33,435 nucleotides of DNA from Clostridiales bacterium (GCA_022508325.1 JAFLVL010000009.1:1-33435), one strand, 5' to 3'; numbered from the stretch's first letter, positions 16,685 through 25,207 are shown. The notes: generated by a model from the letters alone, not told the origin. Made by a program: numbers and translations.

Positions 16685-16993
16685 ATGCAAATTAAAAATG
16701 ATTCTAAAAAAGAAAAAATTTTACTAGACAAAGGCATAGGTTTAATAGAGCATTTTAATTACCATTTTGTAGCCTACAACACAAAATTCTTAGGATATAG
16801 CCAAAATGATAATTACATTATTCGTGGCGAAAATTCAAATAATTCACAATTATTACATGAATTTTGTTATGGATATGACGATTTACACCATGAACTCCAC
16901 TTATTAAAAGTTTATCAAACAAAACAAGGTAAAAAATATGCTGCTATTGAAATCTCAAATTGTGTTTATGCATTTTGGGATATTCTCGAATAG
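16685..16993 (+). CDS. Probable immunity protein to the Rhs-TNT toxin
   Basis: This 102-residue protein starts 12 bases after the end of the broken toxin gene, with AGGAG at 16671-16675 as its ribosome binding site. It is intact, cytoplasmic, AT-rich in sequence and has no recognised domain; it is rich in aromatic residues, His and Asn. In polymorphic-toxin loci the gene directly after the toxin tip encodes the cognate immunity protein, which is the only basis for the call. It stays open although the toxin is broken, which would protect against kin that still carry the toxin. Confidence 0.6.
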   Translation: MQIKNDSKKEKILLDKGIGLIEHFNYHFVAYNTKFLGYSQNDNYIIRGENSNNSQLLHEFCYGYDDLHHELHLLKVYQTKQGKKYAAIEISNCVYAFWDILE

Positions 16994-17067
16994 CAATCAA
17001 CTCAACCTCGAAAGAATAATGAAATAAACGATATAAAGCCAAGAAAAGTCTCGAAAGCGAGGACAAT

Positions 17068-17118
17068 AAAGACGGCAGACAAGGTACTTTAGATACCTTT
17101 CTGCCGTCTTGTTTATTT
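17068..17118 (+). terminator. Long hairpin terminator after the immunity gene
   Basis: AAGACGGCAGA pairs with TCTGCCGTCTT (11 bp), and an inner AAGGTA/TACCTT helix of 6 bp extends the stem. TTGTTTATTT follows. It separates the toxin-immunity pair from the phage-tail genes. Confidence 0.7.
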
Positions 17119-17151
17119 AAAACAAAAAATAATGAAAAAAGGAGAAAAAAT

Positions 17152-17385
17152 ATGGAACTCAAAGACAGAAAGGCAACTAACCCCGGAAGAGTTAAGTTGA
17201 GAAACGTAAGTACCGGAGCAGAAACAACTTATGACCTCACCTTAGCAGACAACCCCACGGAACAAGGTACTCCGATCACCAAGCAGACCTTGGAAGCTCT
17301 CAAAGCAGAAATTCTTGACGAAGTACAAGCCAAGTTGAACGAGGTGTTTGTTTTGTCCGGCACTACCTTGACTATTAAAATATAG
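17152..17385 (+). CDS. Phage tail-type structural protein, short N-terminal domain
   Basis: This 77-residue protein begins MELKDRKATNPGRVKLRNV and contains TYDLTLADNPTEQGTPITKQTL. That matches the N-terminal domain of many Clostridia phage tail or fibre proteins (pattern LKDR...PGR...YDLT...P..EGTP.NK.TL). Here it stops soon after, with a C-terminal VFVLSGTTLTIKI. GGAGAAAAA precedes the ATG. It begins a short run of phage-derived genes and is intact, but it is probably a relic without a partner tail. Confidence 0.65.
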   Translation: MELKDRKATNPGRVKLRNVSTGAETTYDLTLADNPTEQGTPITKQTLEALKAEILDEVQAKLNEVFVLSGTTLTIKI

Positions 17386-17394
17386 GAGGCAATT

Positions 17395-18128
17395 ATGGCT
17401 CTGAAAGTAAACAGTATTGAGCCTAAAAACATCAAAGTTGATGATAACGGCACTATTACCGAACTAACAAAAGTACGAGTGTCTAAAGACGACAAACTAG
17501 TGAGTAGTTGGAATAAGACATATAAGCTGACCAATCGAAAGGTAACCACAGTACGGTCACTGTAGGACTTATGAATTCTGAAGGTGCGCAAATAACCGAT
17601 ACAGTATATAACGGAAGCACAATCACTTACGGCAATCATCTTGATATTACCGTTGGGGCAGATGAAGGATACAAAGTGTCTTGGAAACTTAACAACGTAA
17701 CTCAAACTTCCAATCATGTGACCGTTCCTGTTACCGGTGATGTTGCTATCACAGTTACAGAAACTACCACTCTGCAAAGCTTGGAGAAGCCTGTTATTTC
17801 CGGTACTTTTACTTACGATGCGCATGATGGATTTTATTATCTGTCATCTCAAATAAAAAACACCAATCCTCGCGCAGTTACGGCAAGTATTTTGGTGTAT
17901 GCGAACGGAGATGTATTGAACCGCACTTGGTCGATGACAATTCCAGCCAATTCAACAGAAACGTACAATCATGGGGAAATGTTCTCTAGCGGAGCGAGAA
18001 TGAGTGTTACGTTCTCTTGCAATGGGTATGGGGATTCCACCAGTTCTACAACTTTTTGACAATACATCAGCGGAGGTAGTACCGGCGGAGGCAGCACCGA
18101 TGATGAAACCACTACCACTACACCTTAA
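17395..18128 (+). pseudogene. Phage tail-associated repeat protein, frameshifted
   Basis: The ATG at 17395 has TAGGAGG upstream and reads MALKVNSIEPKNIKVDDNG, but a stop at 17563 cuts it to 56 residues. Restoring one A in the run before GGTAAC (near 17541) joins it to the next frame (GNHSTVTVGLMNSEG), which continues as ORF 17571-18059. A TGA at 18057-18059 then interrupts, and the same frame goes on as YISGGSTGGGSTDDETTTTTP to TAA at 18126. The whole gene would encode about 243 residues with beta-rich repeats (GYKVSWKLNN, DVAITVTETTT) and a low-complexity tail. It follows the preceding tail protein by nine bases. Confidence 0.7.
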
Positions 18129-18139
18129 GGAGCAATATT

Positions 18140-18382
18140 ATGGTAAGACCTATAGACAATTATATAGAAGTAGAAACGCAAGGAAGCTTCTCCTTGTGGA
18201 TTAACAAGCCCGTATATAAAATTTACGAAACAAGCGGTGGATATATCAGAAACGTGAGAACAGGAGAAAACGTGGGACAGCACGTTGAGTTGCACATGAA
18301 TCTTTATGATGAGAATCATGTTAAGCTTGAAGTCGCAAGCTACGAAGAAGATTGCTATGAACTTGTGGAGGAATGGGTATGA
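18140..18382 (+). CDS. Hypothetical 80-residue protein of the phage-like gene run
   Basis: A small intact gene with AAGGAG nine bases before its ATG. It begins MVRPIDNYIEVETQGSFSLW and is rich in acidic and aromatic residues (YEEDCYELVEEWV at the end). No domain is recognised. It overlaps the next gene as ATGA and follows the tail protein by 11 bases, so it was part of the same phage-derived operon. Confidence 0.6.
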   Translation: MVRPIDNYIEVETQGSFSLWINKPVYKIYETSGGYIRNVRTGENVGQHVELHMNLYDENHVKLEVASYEEDCYELVEEWV

Positions 18383-19078
18383 CGGACAATTTATCAACGA
18401 TTTGAAGGCATCGCCGTATTTTAACCGTATCTTGAACGGGCACGACGTAATAATGATATCTTTAACAAGTTCGAGACTTATTGGTATTACTGATGAACGA
18501 AGCGACTATGATTTGATAGTAATAACAAATGACGCAGAAAGAGAAGAGTATGTTTCAGAATTTTTGACCTATTATTCCAATAAAGTTCATTGGCACTACA
18601 TTCCGATAATGAATTTGATTGCAAATGAAAATGGAAATTTGCTCAGTTGCAGTGGCGAAGTTGAATTCGTTGGCTTGAGCGAACAGAAAATCATATATGT
18701 AAATCCTAAATATCTAAAAGTAATAAACTATTTGATAGAAAAAAAGGATGTTGTTGCTAAAGTAGGCGTATACGGTTTAGTAAGTTTTCATGCTCGTTTC
18801 ATATCTAGAATATTGAGGGCTAACGAAATTAAAACGGAAGATTATTGCAAGTTTATTTACCATTTGTGTTTTGCTTCGTATATCATTTTGTCCGAAACGC
18901 CCGACAAGAATTTTTTGTCGGAGATAAAAGAATAAGATGGAGAACGGTGTCAGACGAATACAAAAGCTTGGCTGTAGAACGAATACGGCTATTGTATAAT
19001 TTTGTTACCGAGCATCCTCTTGACATTAGTAACATTATTTGCGAATTTAACAAGAGTGTCAGTTTGATGCTTGCTTGA
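18379..19078 (+). pseudogene. Nucleotidyltransferase-fold protein, frameshifted twice
   Basis: The product carries a Pol-beta-type nucleotidyltransferase motif, SSRLIGITDERSDYDLIVIT, with the metal-binding D.D-like pair in SDYDL. Three frames must be joined to read it. The ATG at 18379 (GGAGG upstream) gives MTDN. Restoring one T near 18392 continues as FINDLKASPYFNRILNGHD. Restoring one A near 18930 continues from FLSEIK into RIRWRTVSDEYKSLAVERI, ending at 19078. The repaired protein has about 233 residues. Similar proteins occur in Clostridia phage regions; the substrate is unknown. It is too far from the S-4TM-like gene and too unlike CD-NTases to be a CBASS cyclase. Confidence 0.7.
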
Positions 19079-19139
19079 AATCTTGATTTGTACTAATCAG
19101 ATACGATAAGGACAAGCGTAGAAGTTGTTACATCAAGAA

Positions 19140-19172
19140 TTCGCGATTTGATTGACGGCGTTGCAACAAGAA
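19140..19172 (+). repeat. Right copy of the direct repeat bracketing the decayed islet
   Basis: ATTTGATTGACGGCGTTGCAA followed by CAAGAAA matches the copy at 15027-15063 with one substitution and a 4-base gap. It overlaps the left arm of the inverted repeat at the end of the surface-protein gene. Confidence 0.5.
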
Positions 19173-19211
19173 ACGGTTCTGCCTATTATATGGCGAACCG
19201 TTTCTTGTTGC
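19163..19211. terminator. 17-bp perfect inverted repeat at the 3' end of the surface-protein operon
   Basis: GCAACAAGAAACGGTTC (19163-19179) and its exact complement (19195-19211) enclose a 15-base loop. The right arm lies inside the last codons of the surface-protein gene. No T run follows on either strand, so it is a strong hairpin rather than a standard intrinsic terminator. It may stabilise the mRNA end or be a remnant of insertion. Confidence 0.5.
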
Positions 19212-21222
19212 ATATAAAATTGTCTGTTGCGTAAAGCTCTACGTCTTGCTCGAGTCTCAGTTCGGGGTCGGGCGTGTCTTCAATGGAGTCTAGCCAGCTG
19301 AGAGTGCCGAATTGGTAAGTAATCGAGTAGTACTTCGTCACGTCGTTGCCGTTTGCGTCCAATACCGTCGCAGTCACCGTGTTGGGCGCGGTGTCTTGGT
19401 CAGGTTGTAACGTTCCGGTAACTTTAAACTGCGCTGAATGCCCATTAAGCAGCGATCCAACCGAAATCCAAGCCAAATTGCTGCTTAGTGGCGTGCCGTT
19501 TCGCGCTTGCGCAACAGATATGCTTGTAACAGTCAAAGGACGGCGATTGACTGTCAACGGACTGCCTACAAATTCCACTGCGTTGGGGTCGTCTTGGTCA
19601 GCGAGTAAATCTCTGCCGTTGTTGTCCACTACCGTGACCTTACTCTGACTGCGCGCGGTAGCAAGAGACAGAACACCCGGTTCCGTGAGACTGCCGACGA
19701 GCGTCACTCTGACCCACGACGCGTCTACGCCGACAGGAACACTTTCCACGAACCAATCGGTAGCTTGATAGCTTAGTGGCGTGCCGTCGTAGAACTTGCT
19801 GAGCGCGTATACGCGAACTTTTATCGTAGGTTTGACGCGAATTTTGCCCCACTGTCCGCGCGGCAAGTAGTTTGCCGAGACGTCTCTGCCGTTGCCGTCC
19901 ACCACTGTGTAGGTCTGAACATTGTCAGCGTAGCCCACTTGATTTGATTTGTCTGTGACGTTTGTCACCCCTGCCGAAGCTGCCGCCGTCACTCTGTGTC
20001 CGTCCAATAACCCTTCGTTCAATCCGCTTGATGTCAAGACCTCGTATTGCAGATATTTGTGCCCAGTGCCGTCGTGAACGAATGTTTTGTCGCCTGTGCG
20101 CACGTCGAAAACGCGTTTAGTTACGGTCAATTTGCCGCAGATGTAGCTTAACGTGTAATTTGCGGTGACGTCTGTGCCGTGTTCGTCCGTAACCGCGAAG
20201 CTTTGCGGCTTATTGTCAACGCTACCTACGTCAACTATTGCCGTCCAAGCGCCAAAGGTAACGTTATGCCCATTTACTAGGTTGTCAAACGTGTGTCCCT
20301 CGGTGTGGCTGTGTGGCTGACCGTCGTATACCCAGCTGTCGCCAATGCTTGTGACGGTGATTTCGCGTTCAACGACTGTAAGCTCGCCCAAATCGAAACT
20401 TGCATGGTAGTGAACAGTAACGTCGTTGCTGTCCTCGTCGAAAATTCTATAACTTGTAACCTCGTTTTTTGCGCTGCCGACATCGGTAATAGATATAGTC
20501 ACCACATCTCTTAGGGTATGCCCATCCAGCAAGCCCTTTGCCGTAGCAGCATTTAACGCGTGAGGTTGTCCGTCATAGACCCAACTGTCGCCGTACGTGG
20601 TTATTTTGATTGAAATAGGATTACAAATTAACGTTTTAGCTTGTACCGTCACGTTGTAGTTGGCGGTAACGTCATTGCCATCGTTGTCAATTATCCTGAC
20701 GTCACCTTTGACAGGCGCAACATCTACCGTGTCCTGCGAATAGGCAAACTCAAACCCGCCGAAAATCAGTTTGTCGCCGTATTTAAGGTTGTCTGCGGCA
20801 ACATCTTGGGGAATGCTTCCGAAATCCAGCTCAAAATCGACCACTTTTAGCGTTAAATCTGCAGGAATAATGGCAAAAGTATGTATCTCGCCGTATCTTT
20901 CTTCACCTGAAAGCGTAAAAGACACAGCTTGCGCCTCGTAATTGCCTACGAATAGCGGTTCTTCATACGACCAAGCCCCGCCTACCGCTCTGTACCGAAA
21001 AGCGACGTTGCCGTAAAATGCTTTTGCCGAGATATTGGGTTTGTCGCCGTAGATTACGGTATCTTCACATTCTGAAAAGGTGACAGTTCCAACGAAATAC
21101 AGCAATACCGATGCGATAATAAGCAGTACGACTACTGCCAATATCAGATATCGCCATTTCCAAACGGCAAGAATACGCGCGTTGCGGCGGGCAAGCTTTT
21201 CTTGATACTCCTGATATAGCAT
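19186..21222 (-). CDS. Membrane-anchored surface protein with tandem MBG-like Ig-fold repeats
   Basis: This 678-residue protein has a short basic N-terminus, one transmembrane helix at about 25-45 and a long exported part built of repeats. Units of roughly 85-95 residues recur with two signatures: GDSWVYDGQPH at the start and DGNDVTANY...GKLTV near the end. This is the MBG/Ig-like pattern seen in Clostridia cell-surface proteins. There is no LPXTG anchor, and the helix keeps it in the membrane with the repeats outside. AGGAGGGG precedes the ATG at 21222. It is the last gene of the AAA+/DUF2357 operon, ten bases after the related upstream gene. Its last residues overlap an inverted repeat. Adhesion or envelope sensing is likely. 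Confidence 0.82.
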   Translation of the reverse strand: MLYQEYQEKLARRNARILAVWKWRYLILAVVVLLIIASVLLYFVGTVTFSECEDTVIYGDKPNISAKAFYGNVAFRYRAVGGAWSYEEPLFVGNYEAQAVSFTLSGEERYGEIHTFAIIPADLTLKVVDFELDFGSIPQDVAADNLKYGDKLIFGGFEFAYSQDTVDVAPVKGDVRIIDNDGNDVTANYNVTVQAKTLICNPISIKITTYGDSWVYDGQPHALNAATAKGLLDGHTLRDVVTISITDVGSAKNEVTSYRIFDEDSNDVTVHYHASFDLGELTVVEREITVTSIGDSWVYDGQPHSHTEGHTFDNLVNGHNVTFGAWTAIVDVGSVDNKPQSFAVTDEHGTDVTANYTLSYICGKLTVTKRVFDVRTGDKTFVHDGTGHKYLQYEVLTSSGLNEGLLDGHRVTAAASAGVTNVTDKSNQVGYADNVQTYTVVDGNGRDVSANYLPRGQWGKIRVKPTIKVRVYALSKFYDGTPLSYQATDWFVESVPVGVDASWVRVTLVGSLTEPGVLSLATARSQSKVTVVDNNGRDLLADQDDPNAVEFVGSPLTVNRRPLTVTSISVAQARNGTPLSSNLAWISVGSLLNGHSAQFKVTGTLQPDQDTAPNTVTATVLDANGNDVTKYYSITYQFGTLSWLDSIEDTPDPELRLEQDVELYATDNFICNKKRFAI

Positions 21223-21232
21223 CTTGCCCCTC

Positions 21233-22363
21233 CTACCTCAGCGTCAACGTGCCGAACACGAATGCGATAGAATAGTTTGCCGTAACGTCAACACCGTTGC
21301 GCATTATGCGCACTGTAGCCACATTTGCGCACGTGCCTCGCTCCGTCAATTGCGCTGTAAATTCTATTTTTATCTCGTCGCCCTGTAGCAATCCAATTTG
21401 CGTGTACTCGTGACACACGAGTGCGCTGCCGTTATAGACGGCTGTCAGCGAACCGGTCGTAATGGTCAGCTGCCTTTGCGTCATCGTCAGTGTGCCATAC
21501 TCCAACGTGATTTGGTAGCCATGAGTGATATCATTGCCGTCGCTGTCTAATATCTTCACCATGAAAGTATTGGCAATACTTCCAACCGTCTCGAGCGTTG
21601 CGAAAGAATAAACTTGGATTTTGTGTCCTTCAGGAAGAGAACCGTATAGAACATCGTAGCCCATATCGTAAAGAGGAGCACCGTCGTATTCTTTTGACGC
21701 GCTGGCGCTACGTACCGTCAGCTGTTGCATATCACACGCCGAACACCTGCCCGATTGGTCAAAAACGTGCTCGCCGGTAGGCTTTAACTCTCGCGTTTCA
21801 CGAACTAAGTGGCATTGTACACACGTACGATACTCCCATCCCGATCTGCCACAGGTGGGGTCTGCCGTACGCTGCCACTCGTCTTCATAGACGTGCTCGC
21901 CTGTTGCCGGTATTGTGCTCATCACGACGAATTTGCACTTGTCGCACCGGCGCAAGGCTACGCCAGGCGACATGCACGTGGCAGCTATATAAGTTTCCCA
22001 ATCGCCAAATCTATGCGTGCAAGTCACCGAACCCCAGTCGAAATCGTCGGGGAGGTCGTCCCAGGGTATGTCTTCCCAAGGATAGTTATCGGGTAATTCT
22101 TCCCAAGGGACGTCTTCCCATGGGACCTTTTCCCACGGCATATCATCGGGTAGTTGATCCCAAGGTACTTCGTCGTAGGGGAAATCATCGGGAAAGTCCT
22201 GCCAGGGAATCTTGTCCCAAGGCACATCGTTTGGCAAATCAAAGCGCGGTTTTTCGGGAGACTCGCCTTTGGCTTGCACAAGACTGTATGTAAGCGCGCA
22301 CATTAGCAAAAGTACAAATACTACCAACGCGCCTAATATGTAGACAAATTTAGATTTTCTCAT
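21233..22363 (-). CDS. Membrane-anchored surface protein with Pro-Trp-Asp repeat stalk, cysteine motifs and MBG-like repeats
   Basis: The protein has 376 residues. An N-terminal helix (about 6-28) anchors it. Residues 44-110 are a striking low-complexity tract of 14-residue units, such as DFPYDEVPWDQLPD, almost wholly Pro, Trp, Asp and Glu. Two cysteine modules follow (CTHRFGDW...RRCDKC and PTCGRSGWEYRTCVQC, then CSAC), a C-x2-C pattern common in Clostridia surface proteins, possibly metal-binding. Two MBG-like repeats end the chain. The ORF-track start at 22375 is a TTG; the ATG at 22363 has GAGG six bases upstream and is preferred. The acidic stalk could bind calcium or space the domains from the membrane. 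It lies in the operon directly after the second AAA+ gene. Confidence 0.8.
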   Translation of the reverse strand: MRKSKFVYILGALVVFVLLLMCALTYSLVQAKGESPEKPRFDLPNDVPWDKIPWQDFPDDFPYDEVPWDQLPDDMPWEKVPWEDVPWEELPDNYPWEDIPWDDLPDDFDWGSVTCTHRFGDWETYIAATCMSPGVALRRCDKCKFVVMSTIPATGEHVYEDEWQRTADPTCGRSGWEYRTCVQCHLVRETRELKPTGEHVFDQSGRCSACDMQQLTVRSASASKEYDGAPLYDMGYDVLYGSLPEGHKIQVYSFATLETVGSIANTFMVKILDSDGNDITHGYQITLEYGTLTMTQRQLTITTGSLTAVYNGSALVCHEYTQIGLLQGDEIKIEFTAQLTERGTCANVATVRIMRNGVDVTANYSIAFVFGTLTLR

Positions 22364-22371
22364 ACCTCGCC

Positions 22372-23763
22372 TCAATCCGACGTTATACTGTCAAGATAGC
22401 GTCTGCATTGCGAATCTTCGCCGAAGGTGTTGACGATAAAGCTCTTGAGCTGATCTATTTCGCCACGCAATCTCGACAGATCTCTGTATTCCAATTTGCG
22501 GAGAACTTTCTTGGCAAGAATGTCGTCAATGGCCTCCAATTCGCTGCCGCCGCAAGCGACATACACCGCTACGTAGTCTCCTATCTGACGGCGAATACGG
22601 TTGCCGTAGGTCATTTGAAACTTGTCCGTCAAGAACGCATCGAATGCCGTAATATCTGCCTGAAATTGCGCACCGGGACGGTAGTCCTTGATAGCCTGAG
22701 CTACCATTTCTTGAAATTTGGTGTAGCTGAGCGCGACGGTCGCCGACTCTTCTACCTCAAACGGTTGCGCTTTGCCGCCCAAATCTACAATCATTGCACG
22801 ATCATATACCTTGTCTGAGATGGGGTACGCCGAGTCGTCATCGTTGACTGTGCCTACAAACCACATGCTTTCGGGCAGCTTGAGGCAACCGTTGACAATG
22901 CCTTCGGGGTCGTTTGCCCACGCGTCGGATGCCGCTTCAAGATACCGTAGTTCGGGATTGGGCAGCTCCATAAGTGACAAAAACTCCGCAAAGTAATACT
23001 CAATCCGCGCGATATTCATTTCGTCTAACACGGTGATATACATGCGGTCGCCGAAATTCGCCTCGTATATCTTTCTGAACAGCGTCGTTTCGTTGAAATG
23101 TTTGGTAAATTCGTTGTAGTAGCCGAGCAGGTCAGCACGCTCCTTCCACATGGGTTGCACGGGTATAATAGTCGAGGAATTGTTAACAAATTCGCCGAAT
23201 GCGTAAGCCAGCGACGTTTTGCCCGAACCCGAGACGCCTGTGAGTATAAGCATGTGCGACGCGCCCAAAGATGCGACAAACTTGCGTACATCCTGCTCGG
23301 AAAAATACAGCTTGAGCTTATCTGCGGCAAAATTGCGAAAATCGGCACATAATTGACTGAGACTGCTTACTTCCTTGCCTTCTGCCACCGTTTTTCCCTG
23401 TGTCAAAGGGCTGAAACGGCTGGGAAGAGTCTGATTTTGATGGGCGACAAAGTCGGCTCTTTCCGCATCTATTGCCTGTTTCAAACCGTCCTCTAACGTC
23501 CAGGTAACTTTGTTTATCTTGCGTCCCCTGGCAACGGTAAATATCAGGAACACAATCAAAAGGATAGGCAGAGCAAATCCCCAAAATACTATCAGGGCGC
23601 TATTGTAGCTGTAGGTAATGTAGATAAAAAACGTTTCAAGATAGGGAACGAGTGTGCCCGCGATGCCATAATATATGAGCGTGATAATTCCTGTTCCACC
23701 AAGCAGCAGAACGAGAGCAAGCAACACTATCAAAAACCATGTATGATTTCGTCTTTTCTTCAT
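22372..23763 (-). CDS. Membrane-anchored McrB-like AAA+ ATPase, second copy
   Basis: The protein has 463 residues. Two transmembrane helices (about 9-31 and 55-78) precede a linker and an AAA+ module. Walker A is GVSGSGKT at 176-183 and Walker B is ITVLDE ending at Asp247-Glu248, followed by MNIARIEYYFAEFLSLME. The sensor region GTVNDDDS and ISDKVYDR come next. This is the McrB/AAA_5 branch. It is a close paralogue of the product at 25208-26491: PVQPMWKER.DLLGYYNEFTK and the C-terminal VYVACGG.E..A.DDIL.KKVLRKLE are shared. No EVE or other DNA-binding domain is present. Its start overlaps the DUF2357-like gene stop as ATGA. It probably forms a hexamer, perhaps mixed, at the membrane. Confidence 0.85.
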   Translation of the reverse strand: MKKRRNHTWFLIVLLALVLLLGGTGIITLIYYGIAGTLVPYLETFFIYITYSYNSALIVFWGFALPILLIVFLIFTVARGRKINKVTWTLEDGLKQAIDAERADFVAHQNQTLPSRFSPLTQGKTVAEGKEVSSLSQLCADFRNFAADKLKLYFSEQDVRKFVASLGASHMLILTGVSGSGKTSLAYAFGEFVNNSSTIIPVQPMWKERADLLGYYNEFTKHFNETTLFRKIYEANFGDRMYITVLDEMNIARIEYYFAEFLSLMELPNPELRYLEAASDAWANDPEGIVNGCLKLPESMWFVGTVNDDDSAYPISDKVYDRAMIVDLGGKAQPFEVEESATVALSYTKFQEMVAQAIKDYRPGAQFQADITAFDAFLTDKFQMTYGNRIRRQIGDYVAVYVACGGSELEAIDDILAKKVLRKLEYRDLSRLRGEIDQLKSFIVNTFGEDSQCRRYLDSITSD

Positions 23764-25199
23764 TGTTTGTCACCGTTATCTTTGGATTTTCCAAAAATCT
23801 GTTTTTTGAGGTCGTCGCGCGCTTGATTGCGTATATTTGCTTTGGCACTTTTCCACTTCTTTTTGACAATTCTGCCCAGCGCGTTGTACAGACCTTCCAA
23901 TTCGTCAAATTCCTTCTTTGTCGGCGTCTTTTTGTCGGTAGCCAAAACGGCAAGCTGTGCCTTCAATAGCAAATTCTCCTCTTGCAATTTGTTTTGCACC
24001 GTTTCAAATTCCGTAATTGTGTTTTGGAGCAAAATTTTACTTTGCGCAAGCCTGTCGGAATATCCGCTGATTGCCTCGGCGCATTTTTGCAAAATCGATT
24101 GCTTTTCTGCAAGGACAGACTGTAATTGCTCTTGTGTTTGCTCCGTCTGTTGGATTTGAACGCTCAGCGTCTGTTTTAATTGCTCTATTTGTGGCTCGGC
24201 GGCGTCCAAAAGCTCGCTTCTTTGCTGTAAGACAAGCAGATAGGCGCCATCACCCTCTGCAAAACGCCTTTTGAGCTGTTCGAGCTGTTCGCGACGTTCT
24301 TTTTCGCACTCACTCGCCAATCCGTCGGATAGCTCCAGCGCGTTGACGTAGTCGGAAAAGGAGAGCAGTAGGCACAACGCCTCAACATCCTCCGACACCT
24401 CCAGCGTCTGCGTGGAATATTCTACGCTGTAACCGTCTCCCTCGTAAGAAAGCAGGTAGTCGTATAAAGCAACCGCTAACTTGAAGTTTTTGTCCATCTT
24501 GAGCACGTTATTCTTGGTGATTACGGTTTGCACCATATCCACCTTAGACAGCTCGACCATGAGGGGAGTGGACAGATAAAAGTCTACAGTACGCAAAATA
24601 TTCGCCAAACGCTCTGCCGCGTCGCAAAGGGAGAGCAAATAGTCGTCGTTTTGCCGCTCGTCCAGTAAATCAATGGCAATATTCAGCTTGCGAACGCCAA
24701 AATCCAGCTGCAAATTGGCGTCCAGCTTGCCAGAAAAGCTACTCGTAGCCTTTGCAATAGGCTCGTACCTCGCGGACACGAAGCTCTTGACCGTAGTAAG
24801 CAAACGGTACAAAAACCTATTTTCGTAGGTGGCGTAGTCATTGAGTCGCTCCACCGTGTACAGCTTGTCGGGTACGATATTGTCATCGAAGTTGGTCTCG
24901 CGTGAGATAAACTCGCCGTGGCGGGCAAGATGCTGAATCGACTCCTTGGAAATGCGCTTGACCTTCTCTATGGGTTGCACCTCTCCTTCGGAACGTATAA
25001 ACCGACGTTCTTCATCGATGGCTTTCCCGACGAAGTCAAGTCCCCGCTCTATTGCTACAATCCACTTGTCATCAACGGTGCATTTGGCGTAACTGACATT
25101 GAGAGTCGCAGAGCCTTCTTTTGTAAGCTCCCTGTAGCCGTCGCCCACTGCCTGACGGAGTGACTGTAAAATTTTGTAAAGATTAGTTTGCTCGGACAT
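23760..25199 (-). CDS. DUF2357-like coiled-coil partner of the McrB-like ATPases
   Basis: The protein has 479 residues. The N-terminal half is globular and contains DYATYENRFLYRLL at about 121-134. This ENRF motif resembles the DUF2357 domain that precedes the nuclease in McrC-like proteins. The C-terminal third is a long coiled coil rich in Gln, Glu and Leu, and the tail is basic. No PD-(D/E)xK nuclease motif is visible. I chose the ATG at 25199 (MSEQTNLYKIL), which has AGGAG upstream, over 25247. It lies exactly between the two AAA+ genes, so it is most likely the adaptor or regulator of that motor, in the place McrC holds beside McrB. The DUF2357 assignment is from pattern only. Confidence 0.65.
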   Translation of the reverse strand: MSEQTNLYKILQSLRQAVGDGYRELTKEGSATLNVSYAKCTVDDKWIVAIERGLDFVGKAIDEERRFIRSEGEVQPIEKVKRISKESIQHLARHGEFISRETNFDDNIVPDKLYTVERLNDYATYENRFLYRLLTTVKSFVSARYEPIAKATSSFSGKLDANLQLDFGVRKLNIAIDLLDERQNDDYLLSLCDAAERLANILRTVDFYLSTPLMVELSKVDMVQTVITKNNVLKMDKNFKLAVALYDYLLSYEGDGYSVEYSTQTLEVSEDVEALCLLLSFSDYVNALELSDGLASECEKERREQLEQLKRRFAEGDGAYLLVLQQRSELLDAAEPQIEQLKQTLSVQIQQTEQTQEQLQSVLAEKQSILQKCAEAISGYSDRLAQSKILLQNTITEFETVQNKLQEENLLLKAQLAVLATDKKTPTKKEFDELEGLYNALGRIVKKKWKSAKANIRNQARDDLKKQIFGKSKDNGDKQ

Positions 25200-25207
25200 A
25201 GTTACTC

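Noticed and set aside
15060-18128. Alternative genetic code (TGA as sense codon) in the islet
   Set aside because: TAA and frameshifts also break the same genes, and TGA is a working stop in the ATGA overlaps of the flanking host genes. Decay is simpler.
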